Source: Rhodobacter aestuarii (GTDB lineage: Bacteria; Pseudomonadota; Alphaproteobacteria; Rhodobacterales; Rhodobacteraceae). From it: a stretch of DNA of 64,000 nt. The stretch covers positions 124,001 to 188,000 of the forward strand of contig NZ_FTOG01000002.1 of assembly GCF_900156655.1 (NCBI RefSeq). The letters run 5' to 3'. The notes below the pieces were generated by a model that was not told where the DNA came from, searched no databases, and saw only the letters and a program-made list of their open reading frames with translations. This document shows, one piece after another, positions 25,701 through 34,714 of the stretch (position 1 is its first letter; the number at the start of each line of letters is the position of its first letter). The position numbers and the translations under genes were made by a program.

Positions 25701-26307
25701 TTTTCTTGAGCAATTCAAGGAACGCATTCCAGCTGGCACTATCGGCCGAGGCATCGCTGTCTTGCGTGGTGTAGCGGCCTGCGGTGTCGATCAAGATCGC
25801 ATCTTCGGCAAACCACCAATCGCAATAGCGCGTGCCGCCAAAGCCCGCGACCGCACCGCCCTCTTGCCCAGCCAGCGGGAATTCGATGCCCGAATTCATC
25901 AAGGCCGTGGTTTTGCCGGCCCCCGGCGGGCCAATGATCACATACCACGGCAGGTCATAAAGATAGTTGCGCCCCCCCGATTTCTTGAGCGTTTCCAACG
26001 CCTCGGCCATGCGCTCTGACAAAACCTCGCCATCGCCCACAGGTCCAGAGGGCACGACCGCAGCTTCAAGCCTGCGCGCGGCGCGGCGGCGCAAGATAAA
26101 CCGGATCAGCCAGATCAGCACCACGAGGCCCAGCACACCGCCAATCAACGCGGCACGGAAGGTGACGGTAGACAGGTCTTCGCGGCCCGTCATCGGCAAG
26201 CCGAACCAAATCGCCGCGCAAAGGCCCGCAAGGCCCAAGATCGTCAGCGGGATTGAGATCCACGGATTGCCCTTGGCTTTGGGAAGTTTGACACCAAAGA
26301 GTTTCAA
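22705..26307 (-). CDS. tssM: T6SS inner-membrane protein TssM (IcmF)
   Basis: The 1200-residue protein has two N-terminal membrane helices (about 16-36 and 46-68), a cytoplasmic NTPase-like domain with Walker A GPPGAGKTTAL, a third membrane helix near residue 430 (AITAILLATVGLIAGFG), and a large periplasmic region ending in the type VI C-terminal domain. TssM and TssL form the trans-envelope channel; no TssJ lipoprotein gene is in the window. The start overlaps the tssL stop by four bases. Confidence 0.97.
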   Translation of the reverse strand: MKLFGVKLPKAKGNPWISIPLTILGLAGLCAAIWFGLPMTGREDLSTVTFRAALIGGVLGLVVLIWLIRFILRRRAARRLEAAVVPSGPVGDGEVLSERMAEALETLKKSGGRNYLYDLPWYVIIGPPGAGKTTALMNSGIEFPLAGQEGGAVAGFGGTRYCDWWFAEDAILIDTAGRYTTQDSDASADSASWNAFLELLKKTRPEQPINGVLLAFSVEDMLNADEEARARHAEIVRARLAEIHEALKVDFPVYVLFTKCDLIAGFREFFSSFSLARRNSVWGCTFQSRERKALTHEAVPEEYDRLVARLSDEVIDRLTEEGDATARIAIFGLPGQMAMLREPVADFLRRVFEPTRYATNAILRGFYFTSGTQEGTPIDQVLGAVARAEGAVGGIAPGFMSGKGKSFFLHDLLTRVIFEERDWVSHDRGAVRRDRILRASAITAILLATVGLIAGFGISYWRNAALIAVAQAETDAYRRGAGDELRRDLIEDPALDGIVPILDDIRSMPTGYGVESKGGLLDGLGLGQLGRLSVAADSAYSDALERMLRPRLLLSVEQQLHELTDNADATGVYRALKVYLLLGGQGERNDDATIESWFAQEWTQAYPGPSQTDLRDRLRGHLAAMLKLDSGRNLLVDLDSELVSKARQAIVQLPVADQAYAVIMDGAAASGLRDWSLADRTGPAAKTVFTTRDGADLDSMTVPAAFTYEGFWGWFYPQLAEVADSLRKDQWVLGAEGQRPDFEAQLGRLDRTLMDRYRSDFKAAWDKVLGNLALNSLVADEPAYRTLGAAASASASPLLLLVREVDAETRLTREFEGLDGLTPAMMAPGAVVDSVQADMIERMRARSSGVQRILFDAVMGKGKGQARLTGGGGEDPIRAPIERIEEDFSMWHELLLGESGQRPIDAILGNLGAIWNNLRLAQADPQQTAAVQAELLNALTQNNSQLPTPMADLVNEAESDFRKGASDANLEAMNRALADRITYFCRDTIKASFPFSNSNRFLSIENFSKFFGPGGDMDKYFTEYLAPHVERTSDGLRWREDSPLADRLSLATLRQFERAERIRQAYFSGGGTAPSVEIAVTHVSSHATVKSAILMINDTRIETIPHEVPKTAVWPGNGKVTAVQLSPKIDGQNSLGFTGSSWTIIQFMNAAVAREKRGDTTRATFVVGGRDITYDFTINALTNPFTMPELKQFECPASLD

Positions 26308-28172
26308 AACGTGCCCTCCCTGGCGATCATCACTTCCACGCGGCGGTTTTGCGCGCGCCCTTCGGCGGTGGCATTATCCCCAATCGGATCGGCCTCGCCT
26401 TTGCCCTCGGCACTGATCCGGCCTGGGTCAGAGAGCCCTTTGGCCAAAACATCGCGCACCGCTTGCGCGCGCGCTTGGGACAGTTCCAGATTGGTCTTGA
26501 ACCGCCCCCGGCCCGACATCGGAATGCTGTCGGTATAGCCCCAGACCTTGATCGGCCCCTCTTCCTTCTCGATCTCTTCGGCAATACGCGCAGCAAGCGG
26601 CGCGAATTCCGCTTTCACATCCGCTTTGCCGCTCTCAAACAGCAAGAGGTTGCCGACCCGGATCGCGATGGCATCGCCTTTGAGCACCACATCGACCAGC
26701 CCCTGCTCGATCTCTGGCGCAAAAGCCCCGCGCATCCGCTCCAACTGGCTTTGTGCGGTGGGCGCAACATAGGGCACCAGCGGCTTGTCGGGCGTTTTCA
26801 CATCCAGCGCGATTTTGCCCTCGGTCGGATGCAGGGTGTAGAGCGCCTCTGCCGCCATCGCCCCGTCACGGTTGATCAGCGTCGAAAGCGTGGCAAAGAA
26901 GCCCACCACCAGCGCCGCAGCGATCCCCGCCACGGCCCAAACGGGCACCCCCCCAAACCGCCGCCGTCCGCCCAAAAGCACCGGCAACCAGCGCACCGAC
27001 AAATCTTCGTTCGGGCGCGGTTTCACCCGGCGCAGCGTTTCATAAATCGCGCGCCGAATTTGCGCGAGCTGCATGCCGCCATTGGGGGCGGTGCGGTATT
27101 GCCCCTCAAAGCCAAGCGACAGGCAGGTCAGCATCAGTTCCAAAAGGTTGGCATATTGCAGCGGAGACTGCATCGCCTTCTCCGCTTCTTGGAAGAAGCC
27201 CACCCCAGTTTCGCGGGTTTGGAAAAAGCGCGCAGCCATCGAATATTGCACCCAGACGCCGCGATCCGCGCCCGGCAGGTTTTGCACGATATCATCGGCG
27301 GTGCCGCACAGCAGATATTTGGCGACCATCGCCTCTTGCGGGCCAACGCCAGCCGAAAGGACATTACGCTCAAACGTGTCGATTTCGCGTGCGACATGCT
27401 CCATCAGCGGCATCGCCTGCATATCGACAAGCCCCGTGCGCAAACGTCCAAACAAAATCAGCAGGTTGGTCGCTGCCGCGATCAGCGGGTTGGTGGAACT
27501 TCCGCGCCCAAGGCGCGCCGCCTGCAATGCCTGCTGCAAGGAAATCCGGGCTGTAACCCGTTTTTGCGTTTGCACCGGCGGCGTGGAAACATCCGGGAAA
27601 AAGCCCTGCGCGGCGCCGGCCCCAAAGGGGCTGCCCATACCCTGCCCAAGTCCCGTGCCAAAGCCCGCCTGCTGTGGCGCACCATAGCCCTGTTGCGGCG
27701 GGGGCGCCGAAGGACATGCAGAGGGCTGCGGTTGTGATGGATAGGCGCTTGGTTGCGGATAAGGGTTTTGCGGGGGATAGGGGCTTGGCGGCGGCGTTTG
27801 CGGCATCATGCCGGGGCCGGGTTGCGCGGCTGGCAGCCCCCCACCCAGCCATGTGTTTTCCCCCGGGCTTTGCCCGGCCCCCATATCATTGGGCGGAAAT
27901 CCGGACGCTTGCCCGGGGTAAGCATTGGGAGGGGCGCCGGGATGTGGTGCCTGTCCGCCTCCGGGCATGGCCAGATCGGGCGGATTGAAGGCACCGCCGA
28001 TCACCGTGCGCTCGGTGCCCGGCATTTGCGGCGCCTGTGCGGGGGGCTGGCGCAGCGCATAGGGGTCATCCGGGTTCGGGGCCACAACGGGCCGGGGCGG
28101 CTGGTTCGGATCGGGTCGCGGCGGAAGCGCGCCCCCGATCACCGTCTTATCGCGATCATCGCCATGCGCCAT
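26304..28172 (-). CDS. tssL: T6SS inner-membrane protein TssL (DotU) with C-terminal OmpA-like domain
   Basis: From the ATG at 28172, preceded by GGGGAGGG, the product is 622 residues. The first 200 are Pro/Gln/Gly-rich and carry TVIGG motifs at T10 and T56 and a related TWLGGG at T107. A DotU domain (about 210-400) follows, then one membrane helix (AVAGIAAALVVGFFATL) and a periplasmic OmpA-like peptidoglycan-binding domain (about 500-615) with GYTDS, LELSQARAQAV and the final GRAQNRRVEVMI. The OmpA-like domain anchors the complex to the cell wall. In Agrobacterium tumefaciens PpkA phosphorylates the TssL N-terminus so that Fha binds, and the Thr motifs here may do the same. Confidence 0.96.
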   Translation of the reverse strand: MAHGDDRDKTVIGGALPPRPDPNQPPRPVVAPNPDDPYALRQPPAQAPQMPGTERTVIGGAFNPPDLAMPGGGQAPHPGAPPNAYPGQASGFPPNDMGAGQSPGENTWLGGGLPAAQPGPGMMPQTPPPSPYPPQNPYPQPSAYPSQPQPSACPSAPPPQQGYGAPQQAGFGTGLGQGMGSPFGAGAAQGFFPDVSTPPVQTQKRVTARISLQQALQAARLGRGSSTNPLIAAATNLLILFGRLRTGLVDMQAMPLMEHVAREIDTFERNVLSAGVGPQEAMVAKYLLCGTADDIVQNLPGADRGVWVQYSMAARFFQTRETGVGFFQEAEKAMQSPLQYANLLELMLTCLSLGFEGQYRTAPNGGMQLAQIRRAIYETLRRVKPRPNEDLSVRWLPVLLGGRRRFGGVPVWAVAGIAAALVVGFFATLSTLINRDGAMAAEALYTLHPTEGKIALDVKTPDKPLVPYVAPTAQSQLERMRGAFAPEIEQGLVDVVLKGDAIAIRVGNLLLFESGKADVKAEFAPLAARIAEEIEKEEGPIKVWGYTDSIPMSGRGRFKTNLELSQARAQAVRDVLAKGLSDPGRISAEGKGEADPIGDNATAEGRAQNRRVEVMIAREGTF

Positions 28173-28268
28173 GGCCCGGCCCTCCCCATTCACGCGCCGC
28201 CTCTGCCCCGGTTCGCAGCTTGCGGCACTCATTCCTCCCCGAGCGATGCCCCGTCAGATCCCCCCGTC

Positions 28269-29600
28269 TCAGATCTTTTCAGGGATCGCCCAGAATTCCA
28301 ATTTCAACTCCGGCCAATCGCCCGCAAAATGCATCCCGATCGCGGGCGCATTCGAAAATTCGGACCAAAGCGGCGTGTTCCGGTCGAGCAAGAAATAGAC
28401 GTTTGAGGCCACGACACGGATCTGCCGCGGCGGGTTCGGCAAGTGCACAAGCCCAATCCCCGGCAGGTTGTTCTTGACGATCTCGCTCATCCGGGTGTTG
28501 GGGCCAACTTTGCACAGTTGCGGGAACTGCATCATCACCTGCGCCAGCGGCTTGGCGCTTTCCACCTCAATGACAAAGGTCGCCTCGCGGAACAGATTGC
28601 GGTCGGCCACTTCGGCCAAATAGGAATTTTGCCGCACCATCCGCAGCGGCAAGCGCACCGCACGCCCCACATCGCGCGACAATGCGCGCTGAATATCCAT
28701 CACCACCGGGGTGAAGCTCTCCTTCGGCTCGGCGTGATCATAAGGCGGATATTGCGGCGCCAGCCGCGCCCCGTTGTCAAAGGTCGCCAATTCCCCCGCC
28801 AACCCAATAAGACGGCGATAAAGTTCCTCGGGGTGAACACAATCCAATGCACTCATATGCCGCAGCACCGTGACTTCACGGTTGAGCGTCATCAACATCA
28901 GATAATCTGACGCCTGCATCCCCCCGCCCGAGGACGGGTCTGCGGCATAGCGCGCAAGGGTTTCAAGTTTGGCTTCCACCCAGCCAAGAACCCGGCTCAG
29001 GTAACCGCCCAAAACAGGATGGGTGCCCAAAATCAGCGCGGGCGGCGGCACCGTATCATCCAGCGCAATCACCCCGTCGCGCATTTCATGAATACGAGCG
29101 ATGCGCAGACACTGATACCCCGGGCGCGGCGTGCGCCGAATGGCCAATTCCAACCGCGGCACCGCAATTTCCACCAATTGCTCGATGCGCGCGCCAGCGG
29201 CATTATCCGCCACACTTTCCGAAGACAGCCGATAGCGGGTCGAGGCATCGGCCTCATCGGGGCCAATATCGCGCCCATTGGGCGAAGCCTCTGGAACGGT
29301 CAGCCAAATGAATTGCCCCGCCGCATCCTCCGGGCACACCACCGATTGCGGCAATTGCCCGGCATCAGGCGCATCAAACACCAAACCATCGGGCATGATC
29401 CCACTCACGCGGCGCAGCGCGATCTTGCCCTGCTGCGCCATGTCACGGTCGATCACCAGATCGGTGAACCCCCAGATATAGGGACGCAGGCGCCGCAGCC
29501 GCGTATCCATCAGATGTTCGATATACCGGTCTGACTGCTGCAAATGCTGCGGTTGCAGGAACAGCCCTTCCTTCCAGGCAACCTTGCTGAACAAAGACAT
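28269..29600 (-). CDS. tssK: T6SS baseplate adaptor TssK (VasE/ImpJ)
   Basis: The 443-residue protein begins with the family signature SKVAWKEGLFLQPQHLQQ and has the expected length. Later segments typical of TssK include PVLGGYLSRVLGWVEAKL and SYLAEVADRNLFREATFVIE. TssK links the baseplate wedges to the TssL-TssM membrane complex. It is the first gene of the reverse operon tssK-tssL-tssM-tagF-pppA-ppkA. An in-frame upstream start near 29684 would add 28 residues that do not belong to the family, so the ATG at 29600 is chosen. Confidence 0.96.
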   Translation of the reverse strand: MSLFSKVAWKEGLFLQPQHLQQSDRYIEHLMDTRLRRLRPYIWGFTDLVIDRDMAQQGKIALRRVSGIMPDGLVFDAPDAGQLPQSVVCPEDAAGQFIWLTVPEASPNGRDIGPDEADASTRYRLSSESVADNAAGARIEQLVEIAVPRLELAIRRTPRPGYQCLRIARIHEMRDGVIALDDTVPPPALILGTHPVLGGYLSRVLGWVEAKLETLARYAADPSSGGGMQASDYLMLMTLNREVTVLRHMSALDCVHPEELYRRLIGLAGELATFDNGARLAPQYPPYDHAEPKESFTPVVMDIQRALSRDVGRAVRLPLRMVRQNSYLAEVADRNLFREATFVIEVESAKPLAQVMMQFPQLCKVGPNTRMSEIVKNNLPGIGLVHLPNPPRQIRVVASNVYFLLDRNTPLWSEFSNAPAIGMHFAGDWPELKLEFWAIPEKI

Positions 29601-29658
29601 TGCTTTATATCTCCCGCCGCGCAGCGCGCACGACCCCGCCCGTTGAAGTGACGCCATA

Positions 29659-29691
29659 GTGAAGCCCGACCGAGGATCGGTCAAGCTTCAC
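29659..29691 (-). terminator. Hairpin between the autotransporter gene and tssK
   Basis: GTGAAGC (29659-29665) pairs with GCTTCAC (29685-29691), and inside it GACCGA pairs with TCGGTC around a GGA loop. The hairpin lies 45-75 bases after the autotransporter stop on the reverse strand. There is no strong T-run on either side, so it may need Rho or act as a 3' stabiliser. Confidence 0.45.
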
Positions 29692-29734
29692 GAACCGGGC
29701 CCCACCGTCGCAGCAAGGGCCCAATCCGGCGCGA

Positions 29735-32700
29735 TCAGAACTGCCAGCGCGCCTGTGCGGTCAGGGCGGTGCTGTTCATCGAGCCACTGAAGCGGCCATC
29801 AAGGCGGACAGAGGCGTTGAACTGCTTGGCGGGCAGACCATGACCATTGGTTTGCAACACTTTCAAATAGCTCATGCCGATGCTGATCTCGCCAAAGGAG
29901 CCAAGCGTCTCTGACGCCAAACTGCCTTGGATCGCGTTTTCCGGGTCCGCGTAATGGCTGGCCAGATCTTCCGAGAAATCACGGTAATAGGTGCCCGTGA
30001 TGAAGTAGCTCTTGGCGGAATCCTCCGTTTCCGCGATCCGCAATTTCGATGCCGACAGCCCCAAGAAGCCAAGCTTGGTGGTGTGATCATCAATTTGCAG
30101 GGTGGCAGGCTGCGTTTCTCCGGAGCGAAGGTCAAAGGTGATGGTGTCCGTTTTGCTCCGCGACAGCATGAAACCTGCGGTCGGCACGAGGTTCCAGCCG
30201 GTTTCCTTCAGCGGGAAGCTTGCCGAGACAGACCCAGACACCGTGGTCGCGCGCGACGCAAAGGTCGCATCGCTCAAGGCCGTGCCTGCAATAGACGCGT
30301 TGTTGAGCGTGAAATCGGTTTTTTCCGTCCGGACCTGAAGATCGGCAACAAGGTTCCCCTTAGAGGCGGTCATATACACGCCACCATAGCTTTGTTGGAA
30401 ATCATTCGCTGTCGGCGAACTGGTCGCGGTCGAATTCGCCACCGAAATGGTGGAGATTGTGCCGGAACCACGGTTGAACCCGAGGAAGCCCCCGAACGCC
30501 ATATCCCAGCCGCCGATGGAGCCGTTGAAGCAGGACAAATCGCCGCCAAGCTGGACGCCGGTATAGGTCGCGGTGACATTCGAGCCGTTTTGCATCCCAC
30601 CCGAATCCGTCGTATCGCCCGACGCATCGACGTTACCGCCCGTCACCCGGCCCCAACCACCGGGTGCACAGTTTTTCTCTTCGGGGATCGCACGGCCCAC
30701 GGTGAAGGGGCTGGTCGGGCGGTTCACAAGCGCCCCGATCAAGCTTTGCGACAGCGCCACACTGCCCGCCAGCGCTCCCACGTCTTGGTCGATCGCGACA
30801 TGCAGGGCAAGACCGCTGCCACCGCTCTCCGGCACCACCGTATAATCATAGCTTGGGTTGTTTTGCGTAAGATCGGTGAAATCATAGGTGAAGCTCGGTG
30901 CATTTTCGCTGCCCCAAAGCAAGAACGTCAAATCAGAGGCCGGCAGATCCGCATTTGCAGAGGTCGCATCCGCAAAGCTCAGAAGGAACGAGCCAGAGAC
31001 CTCACCGGTGACGTCAATCAGGTCGATATCTGCCGCGCTGTCCGCCAAATCCACGTCAAAAGCGAGCACCGTATTGCTCACCCCCACCAAGTCTCCGGTG
31101 ACCGAGAAGGTCTGCCCCGTCGTCCCATTGGCCAAAGAAATCGTGTTTGCCGAAGAGATCGACCCGTCAACCGTCGCATTGCCCGAGACATTCAGCAGCC
31201 CCGCGCCCGTGATGCTCCCGGTCACAAGCGCGCTATTTTCAAAATTGATCGTCCCGGTATTGCTGACCGCGCTCAACAGGGTCGCATTCGAGGTCACGGT
31301 GAGCGAAGAGGTTCCATCGACCGTCGTACCGCCAGCGCCACTCACCGTCAGATCCGTCGCAATGACCCCATCGCCAATCGTCGCTTGACCACCGTTGAGC
31401 AATGCAAAATCGCCCGCGATGCTGCTCGTCCCGGTCGTATCGAACTGGGTGCCGACACCATCAATCGTCACATCACCAGAGGCCGCTCCCACCGTCACCG
31501 ACGACCCGTCGCTCAGCGTGAAAGACCCGCCCGTTACAGACACATCGCCCGCGATCTGCCCCGCGTTATCAAGCGCCCCGCCCGAAACGAGCGCCCCGCC
31601 ATTCATCGCGCCCGTCGCCGCGTTCGTAACCGTGCCACTGGATACGCTCACTGCGCCAGTGATGGCGCCCGCATTTGTCACTGCCCCCGCGCTTGTCACT
31701 GCGCTCGCAAGCGTCGCGCCTTCACGCACATCCAAAGTGCCACCCGCAGACACATCCGTGGTTCCGCTGCCAGCGCCAACATTCATGTTCTCAAGCGTCA
31801 GCGCATCCGCATCCCCAACCGTCAGCGTGCCATCCGACCCAACCGTCACATTGCCGGTGTTGAACGTCGCGCCGCCAACAACCGACAGCGCCGCAGCATT
31901 GCCGCCAGCCCCAGTCACATCCGTCGTTCCAGAAACCGTCAGCTGATCAGGCGTGGCATCGGTATTACCCACTATTGCCGTACCCTGCGCCCCCACCGAG
32001 AAAGCCCCGGCGATGCTGCTCGTCCCCGTCGCAAGGAAACCCGCCGCACCGGTATCATCGCCGATCGTCACATCACCCGGACCGGCGCCAGCACCGCTCC
32101 CATCAACGACCGTCCCGCCCGAGAGATTGAAGTCACCGCCCGTCACAGACACATCGCCTGCAACTTGGCCAGAGTTCGTCAAAGTCCCGCCTGTAACGCT
32201 CGCCCCCGCATCCATCGTCCCGGTGTTCGTCACCGTCCCATTCGACACGCTCACCGCGCCGGTGATGTCCCCGGTGTTCGCGAAACTATTCGAACTGTTG
32301 TGGATCAGCGCGCCCAGCGTGCCCGCGTTCGACCCGGTGCCCAAGCCTTGGTTCGTCACCGTGCCCGCTTGACCGTTTGATTGGTTTACGAAGGTGCCGC
32401 TGTTCGACACGTCTGCCAAAGACCCGTCACTGGTAATTTGCGTGCCAGATGCGAGCGTCGCAGTCCCCGTCACAACGCCGCTTGTGCTTTGCAAAAGGCT
32501 CCCGGCGCCACTCAGCCCAAGCGTTCCATTGATCGTCCCGGCGTTTGTCACCGCCGATGCGCTTGTCACTGCGCTTGCAAGCGTCGCGCCTTCACGCACA
32601 TCCAAAGTGCCGCCCGCAGACACATCCGTGGTTCCGCTGCCCCCGCCAACATTCATGTTCTCTAGCGTCAGCGCATCCGCATCCCCAACCGTCAGAGTGC

Positions 32701-34714
32701 CATCGGAGCCAACCGTCACATTGCCGGTGTTGAACGTCGCGCCGCCAACAACCGACAGCGCCGCCGCATTGCCGCCAGCCCCAGTCACATCCGTCGTCCC
32801 CAAAACCGTCAGCGCAGTGGCCACGGGCGTCACACTATCTCCAACCGTCGCCGTGCCCTGCGCTCCCACCGAAAAAGCCCCGGCAATGCTGCTCGTCCCC
32901 GTCGCAACGAACGTCGCCGCACCGGTATCATCGCCGATCGTCACATCACCCGGACCGGCGCCAGCACCGCTTCCATCAACGACCGTCCCGCCCGAGAGAT
33001 TGAAGTCACCGCCCGTCACAGACACATCGCCTGCAACTTGGCCAGAGTTCGTCAAAGTCCCGCCCGTAACGCTCGCCCCCGCATCCATCGTCCCGGTGTT
33101 CGTCACCGTCCCATTCGACACGCTCACCGCGCCGGTGATGTCCCCAGTGTTCGCGAAACTATTCGAACTGTTGTGGATCAGCGCGCCCACCGTGCCCGCG
33201 TTCGACCCCGTGCCCGTGCCTTGGTTCGTGACCGTGCCCGCTTGACCGTTTGATTGGTTCACGAAGGTGCCGCTGTTCGACACGTCTGCCAAAGAACCGT
33301 CACTGGTAATTTGCGTGCCAGAAGCGAGCGTCGCAGTCCCCGTCACAACACCGCTTGTGCTTTGCAAAAGGCTCCCGGCGCCACTCAGCCCAAGCGTTCC
33401 ATTGATCGTCCCGGCGTTTGTCACCGCCGATGCGCTTGTCACTGCGCTTGCAAGCGTCGCGCCTTCACGCACATCCAAAGTGCCGCCAGCAGACACATCC
33501 GTGGTTCCGCTGCCACCGCCAACATTCATGTTCTCAAGCGTCAGCGCATCCGCATCCCCAACCGTCAGCGTGCCATCCGACCCAACCGTCACATTGCCGG
33601 TGTTGAACGTCGCGCCGCCAACAACCGACAGCGCCGCAGCATTGCCGCCAGACCCAGTCACATCCGTCGTTCCAGAAACCGTCAACTGATCAGGCGTGGC
33701 ATCGGTATTACCCACTATTGCCGTACCCTGCGCCCCCACCGAGAAAGCCCCGGCAATGCTGCTCGTCCCCGTCGCAACGAACGTCGCGGCACCGCTGTCA
33801 TTCCCAATCGTGACATCGCCAGAGGCAGCGCCCACAGTCACCGACGACCCGTCGCTCAGGGTGAAAGCCCCCCCCGTCACAGACACATCACCTGCAATCT
33901 GCCCCGCGTTATCGAGCGCCCCGCCCGAAACGAGCGCCCCGCCAGTGATCGTATCATTGTTCGTGAAGGTGCCACCCGTGTTCGACAGGCTCGCAATCGT
34001 TCCGTCGTTCGTCCCGTCGCCAGAGTTCGTTACGGCCCCCGCTGTACTCGCATTGACGAACGTCCCCGCATTCGACACCGCAGAAAGCGTTGCATTGTTC
34101 GTGACGCTGACCGGTGCGGCCACGGAGGTCGTTCCACTCACAACCCCATTGGTCAGGTTCGCCGTGCCACCATTGATGGTAAGATCGTTCGTGACCAGGC
34201 CACCGTTGAGCGTGAAGGTCGCAGAGCTTCCCGCACTCAAAGTGACGCTTCCTTGCAAGGTGCTAGAGTTGACGAGATTGAACGTGCCCGAATCCGTGAT
34301 GGTAACACCGGTGACGGAGGTCAGGATGCCGCTCGCCGTATCCACCGTCACGGTCCCCGTTCCCGAAATTACGACGGTGGGCGACGTCAGGTGGTTGGGA
34401 ATGGTGAGAATGCCCGTCGAAATCGTCGTCGCGGCAACGGATTGATCGCTGTTCAAGGTGGGCTGGTTTACCGCTGTGTTATCACTAAACTCAGCCGTGT
34501 CCCCCCCTCCGGGGGCTGCATCCCCAACCCAGTTCGTGCCAGTGTCCCAGTTTGTGTCGGAACTCCCATCCCAAATCACTTGCGCAGAGAGGCTCATTGG
34601 CATCGCGGCCAGCACCAGCGCCAATGCTGTGCTTTGCAGCAACCGCTTGGGCGCCGCGAATTGCGCCCGGCGGGTTTGGTGGCCGTCAATAAAATTCACA
34701 GTCTGCAGCGCCAT
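29735..34714 (-). CDS. Large autotransporter adhesin-like protein with tandem passenger repeats
   Basis: The product is about 1659 residues from the ATG at 34714. It starts with an extended signal peptide (hydrophobic core LALVLAAMPMSLSA), then a passenger of short Gly/Thr/Val/Asn-rich strands (VTNAGTING, GTLTVGDADAL) expected to fold as a beta-helix. Units of about 290 residues are repeated nearly identically. The last 280 residues, starting near GGWGRVTGGNVDA, form an autotransporter beta-barrel ending in the terminal aromatic (ARWQF). Proteins of this type pass the passenger through the outer membrane and display it on the surface. The gene lies next to tssK but is separated by a hairpin and probably has its own promoter. 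Its ligand cannot be inferred. Confidence 0.93.
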   Translation of the reverse strand: MALQTVNFIDGHQTRRAQFAAPKRLLQSTALALVLAAMPMSLSAQVIWDGSSDTNWDTGTNWVGDAAPGGGDTAEFSDNTAVNQPTLNSDQSVAATTISTGILTIPNHLTSPTVVISGTGTVTVDTASGILTSVTGVTITDSGTFNLVNSSTLQGSVTLSAGSSATFTLNGGLVTNDLTINGGTANLTNGVVSGTTSVAAPVSVTNNATLSAVSNAGTFVNASTAGAVTNSGDGTNDGTIASLSNTGGTFTNNDTITGGALVSGGALDNAGQIAGDVSVTGGAFTLSDGSSVTVGAASGDVTIGNDSGAATFVATGTSSIAGAFSVGAQGTAIVGNTDATPDQLTVSGTTDVTGSGGNAAALSVVGGATFNTGNVTVGSDGTLTVGDADALTLENMNVGGGSGTTDVSAGGTLDVREGATLASAVTSASAVTNAGTINGTLGLSGAGSLLQSTSGVVTGTATLASGTQITSDGSLADVSNSGTFVNQSNGQAGTVTNQGTGTGSNAGTVGALIHNSSNSFANTGDITGAVSVSNGTVTNTGTMDAGASVTGGTLTNSGQVAGDVSVTGGDFNLSGGTVVDGSGAGAGPGDVTIGDDTGAATFVATGTSSIAGAFSVGAQGTATVGDSVTPVATALTVLGTTDVTGAGGNAAALSVVGGATFNTGNVTVGSDGTLTVGDADALTLENMNVGGGSGTTDVSAGGTLDVREGATLASAVTSASAVTNAGTINGTLGLSGAGSLLQSTSGVVTGTATLASGTQITSDGSLADVSNSGTFVNQSNGQAGTVTNQGLGTGSNAGTLGALIHNSSNSFANTGDITGAVSVSNGTVTNTGTMDAGASVTGGTLTNSGQVAGDVSVTGGDFNLSGGTVVDGSGAGAGPGDVTIGDDTGAAGFLATGTSSIAGAFSVGAQGTAIVGNTDATPDQLTVSGTTDVTGAGGNAAALSVVGGATFNTGNVTVGSDGTLTVGDADALTLENMNVGAGSGTTDVSAGGTLDVREGATLASAVTSAGAVTNAGAITGAVSVSSGTVTNAATGAMNGGALVSGGALDNAGQIAGDVSVTGGSFTLSDGSSVTVGAASGDVTIDGVGTQFDTTGTSSIAGDFALLNGGQATIGDGVIATDLTVSGAGGTTVDGTSSLTVTSNATLLSAVSNTGTINFENSALVTGSITGAGLLNVSGNATVDGSISSANTISLANGTTGQTFSVTGDLVGVSNTVLAFDVDLADSAADIDLIDVTGEVSGSFLLSFADATSANADLPASDLTFLLWGSENAPSFTYDFTDLTQNNPSYDYTVVPESGGSGLALHVAIDQDVGALAGSVALSQSLIGALVNRPTSPFTVGRAIPEEKNCAPGGWGRVTGGNVDASGDTTDSGGMQNGSNVTATYTGVQLGGDLSCFNGSIGGWDMAFGGFLGFNRGSGTISTISVANSTATSSPTANDFQQSYGGVYMTASKGNLVADLQVRTEKTDFTLNNASIAGTALSDATFASRATTVSGSVSASFPLKETGWNLVPTAGFMLSRSKTDTITFDLRSGETQPATLQIDDHTTKLGFLGLSASKLRIAETEDSAKSYFITGTYYRDFSEDLASHYADPENAIQGSLASETLGSFGEISIGMSYLKVLQTNGHGLPAKQFNASVRLDGRFSGSMNSTALTAQARWQF
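31670..33800 (-). repeat. Tandem DNA repeat inside the autotransporter gene, unit 870-873 bp
   Basis: A marker string GCGTCGCGCCTTCACGCACA occurs at 31711, 32581 and at about 33454, giving periods of 870 and 873 bp, both multiples of three. Surrounding sequence is nearly identical between copies, including synonymous positions, for two full units and part of a third. The reading frame stays open through all copies. Such repeats recombine easily and can change passenger length. Confidence 0.9.

Noticed and set aside
29927-32380. Long forward open frame (817 codons) opposite the autotransporter gene
   Set aside because: It is Arg/His/Ala-rich and comes from the antisense of the repeat-rich passenger. 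It has no domain or ribosome site, and several similar frames occur across the repeats.
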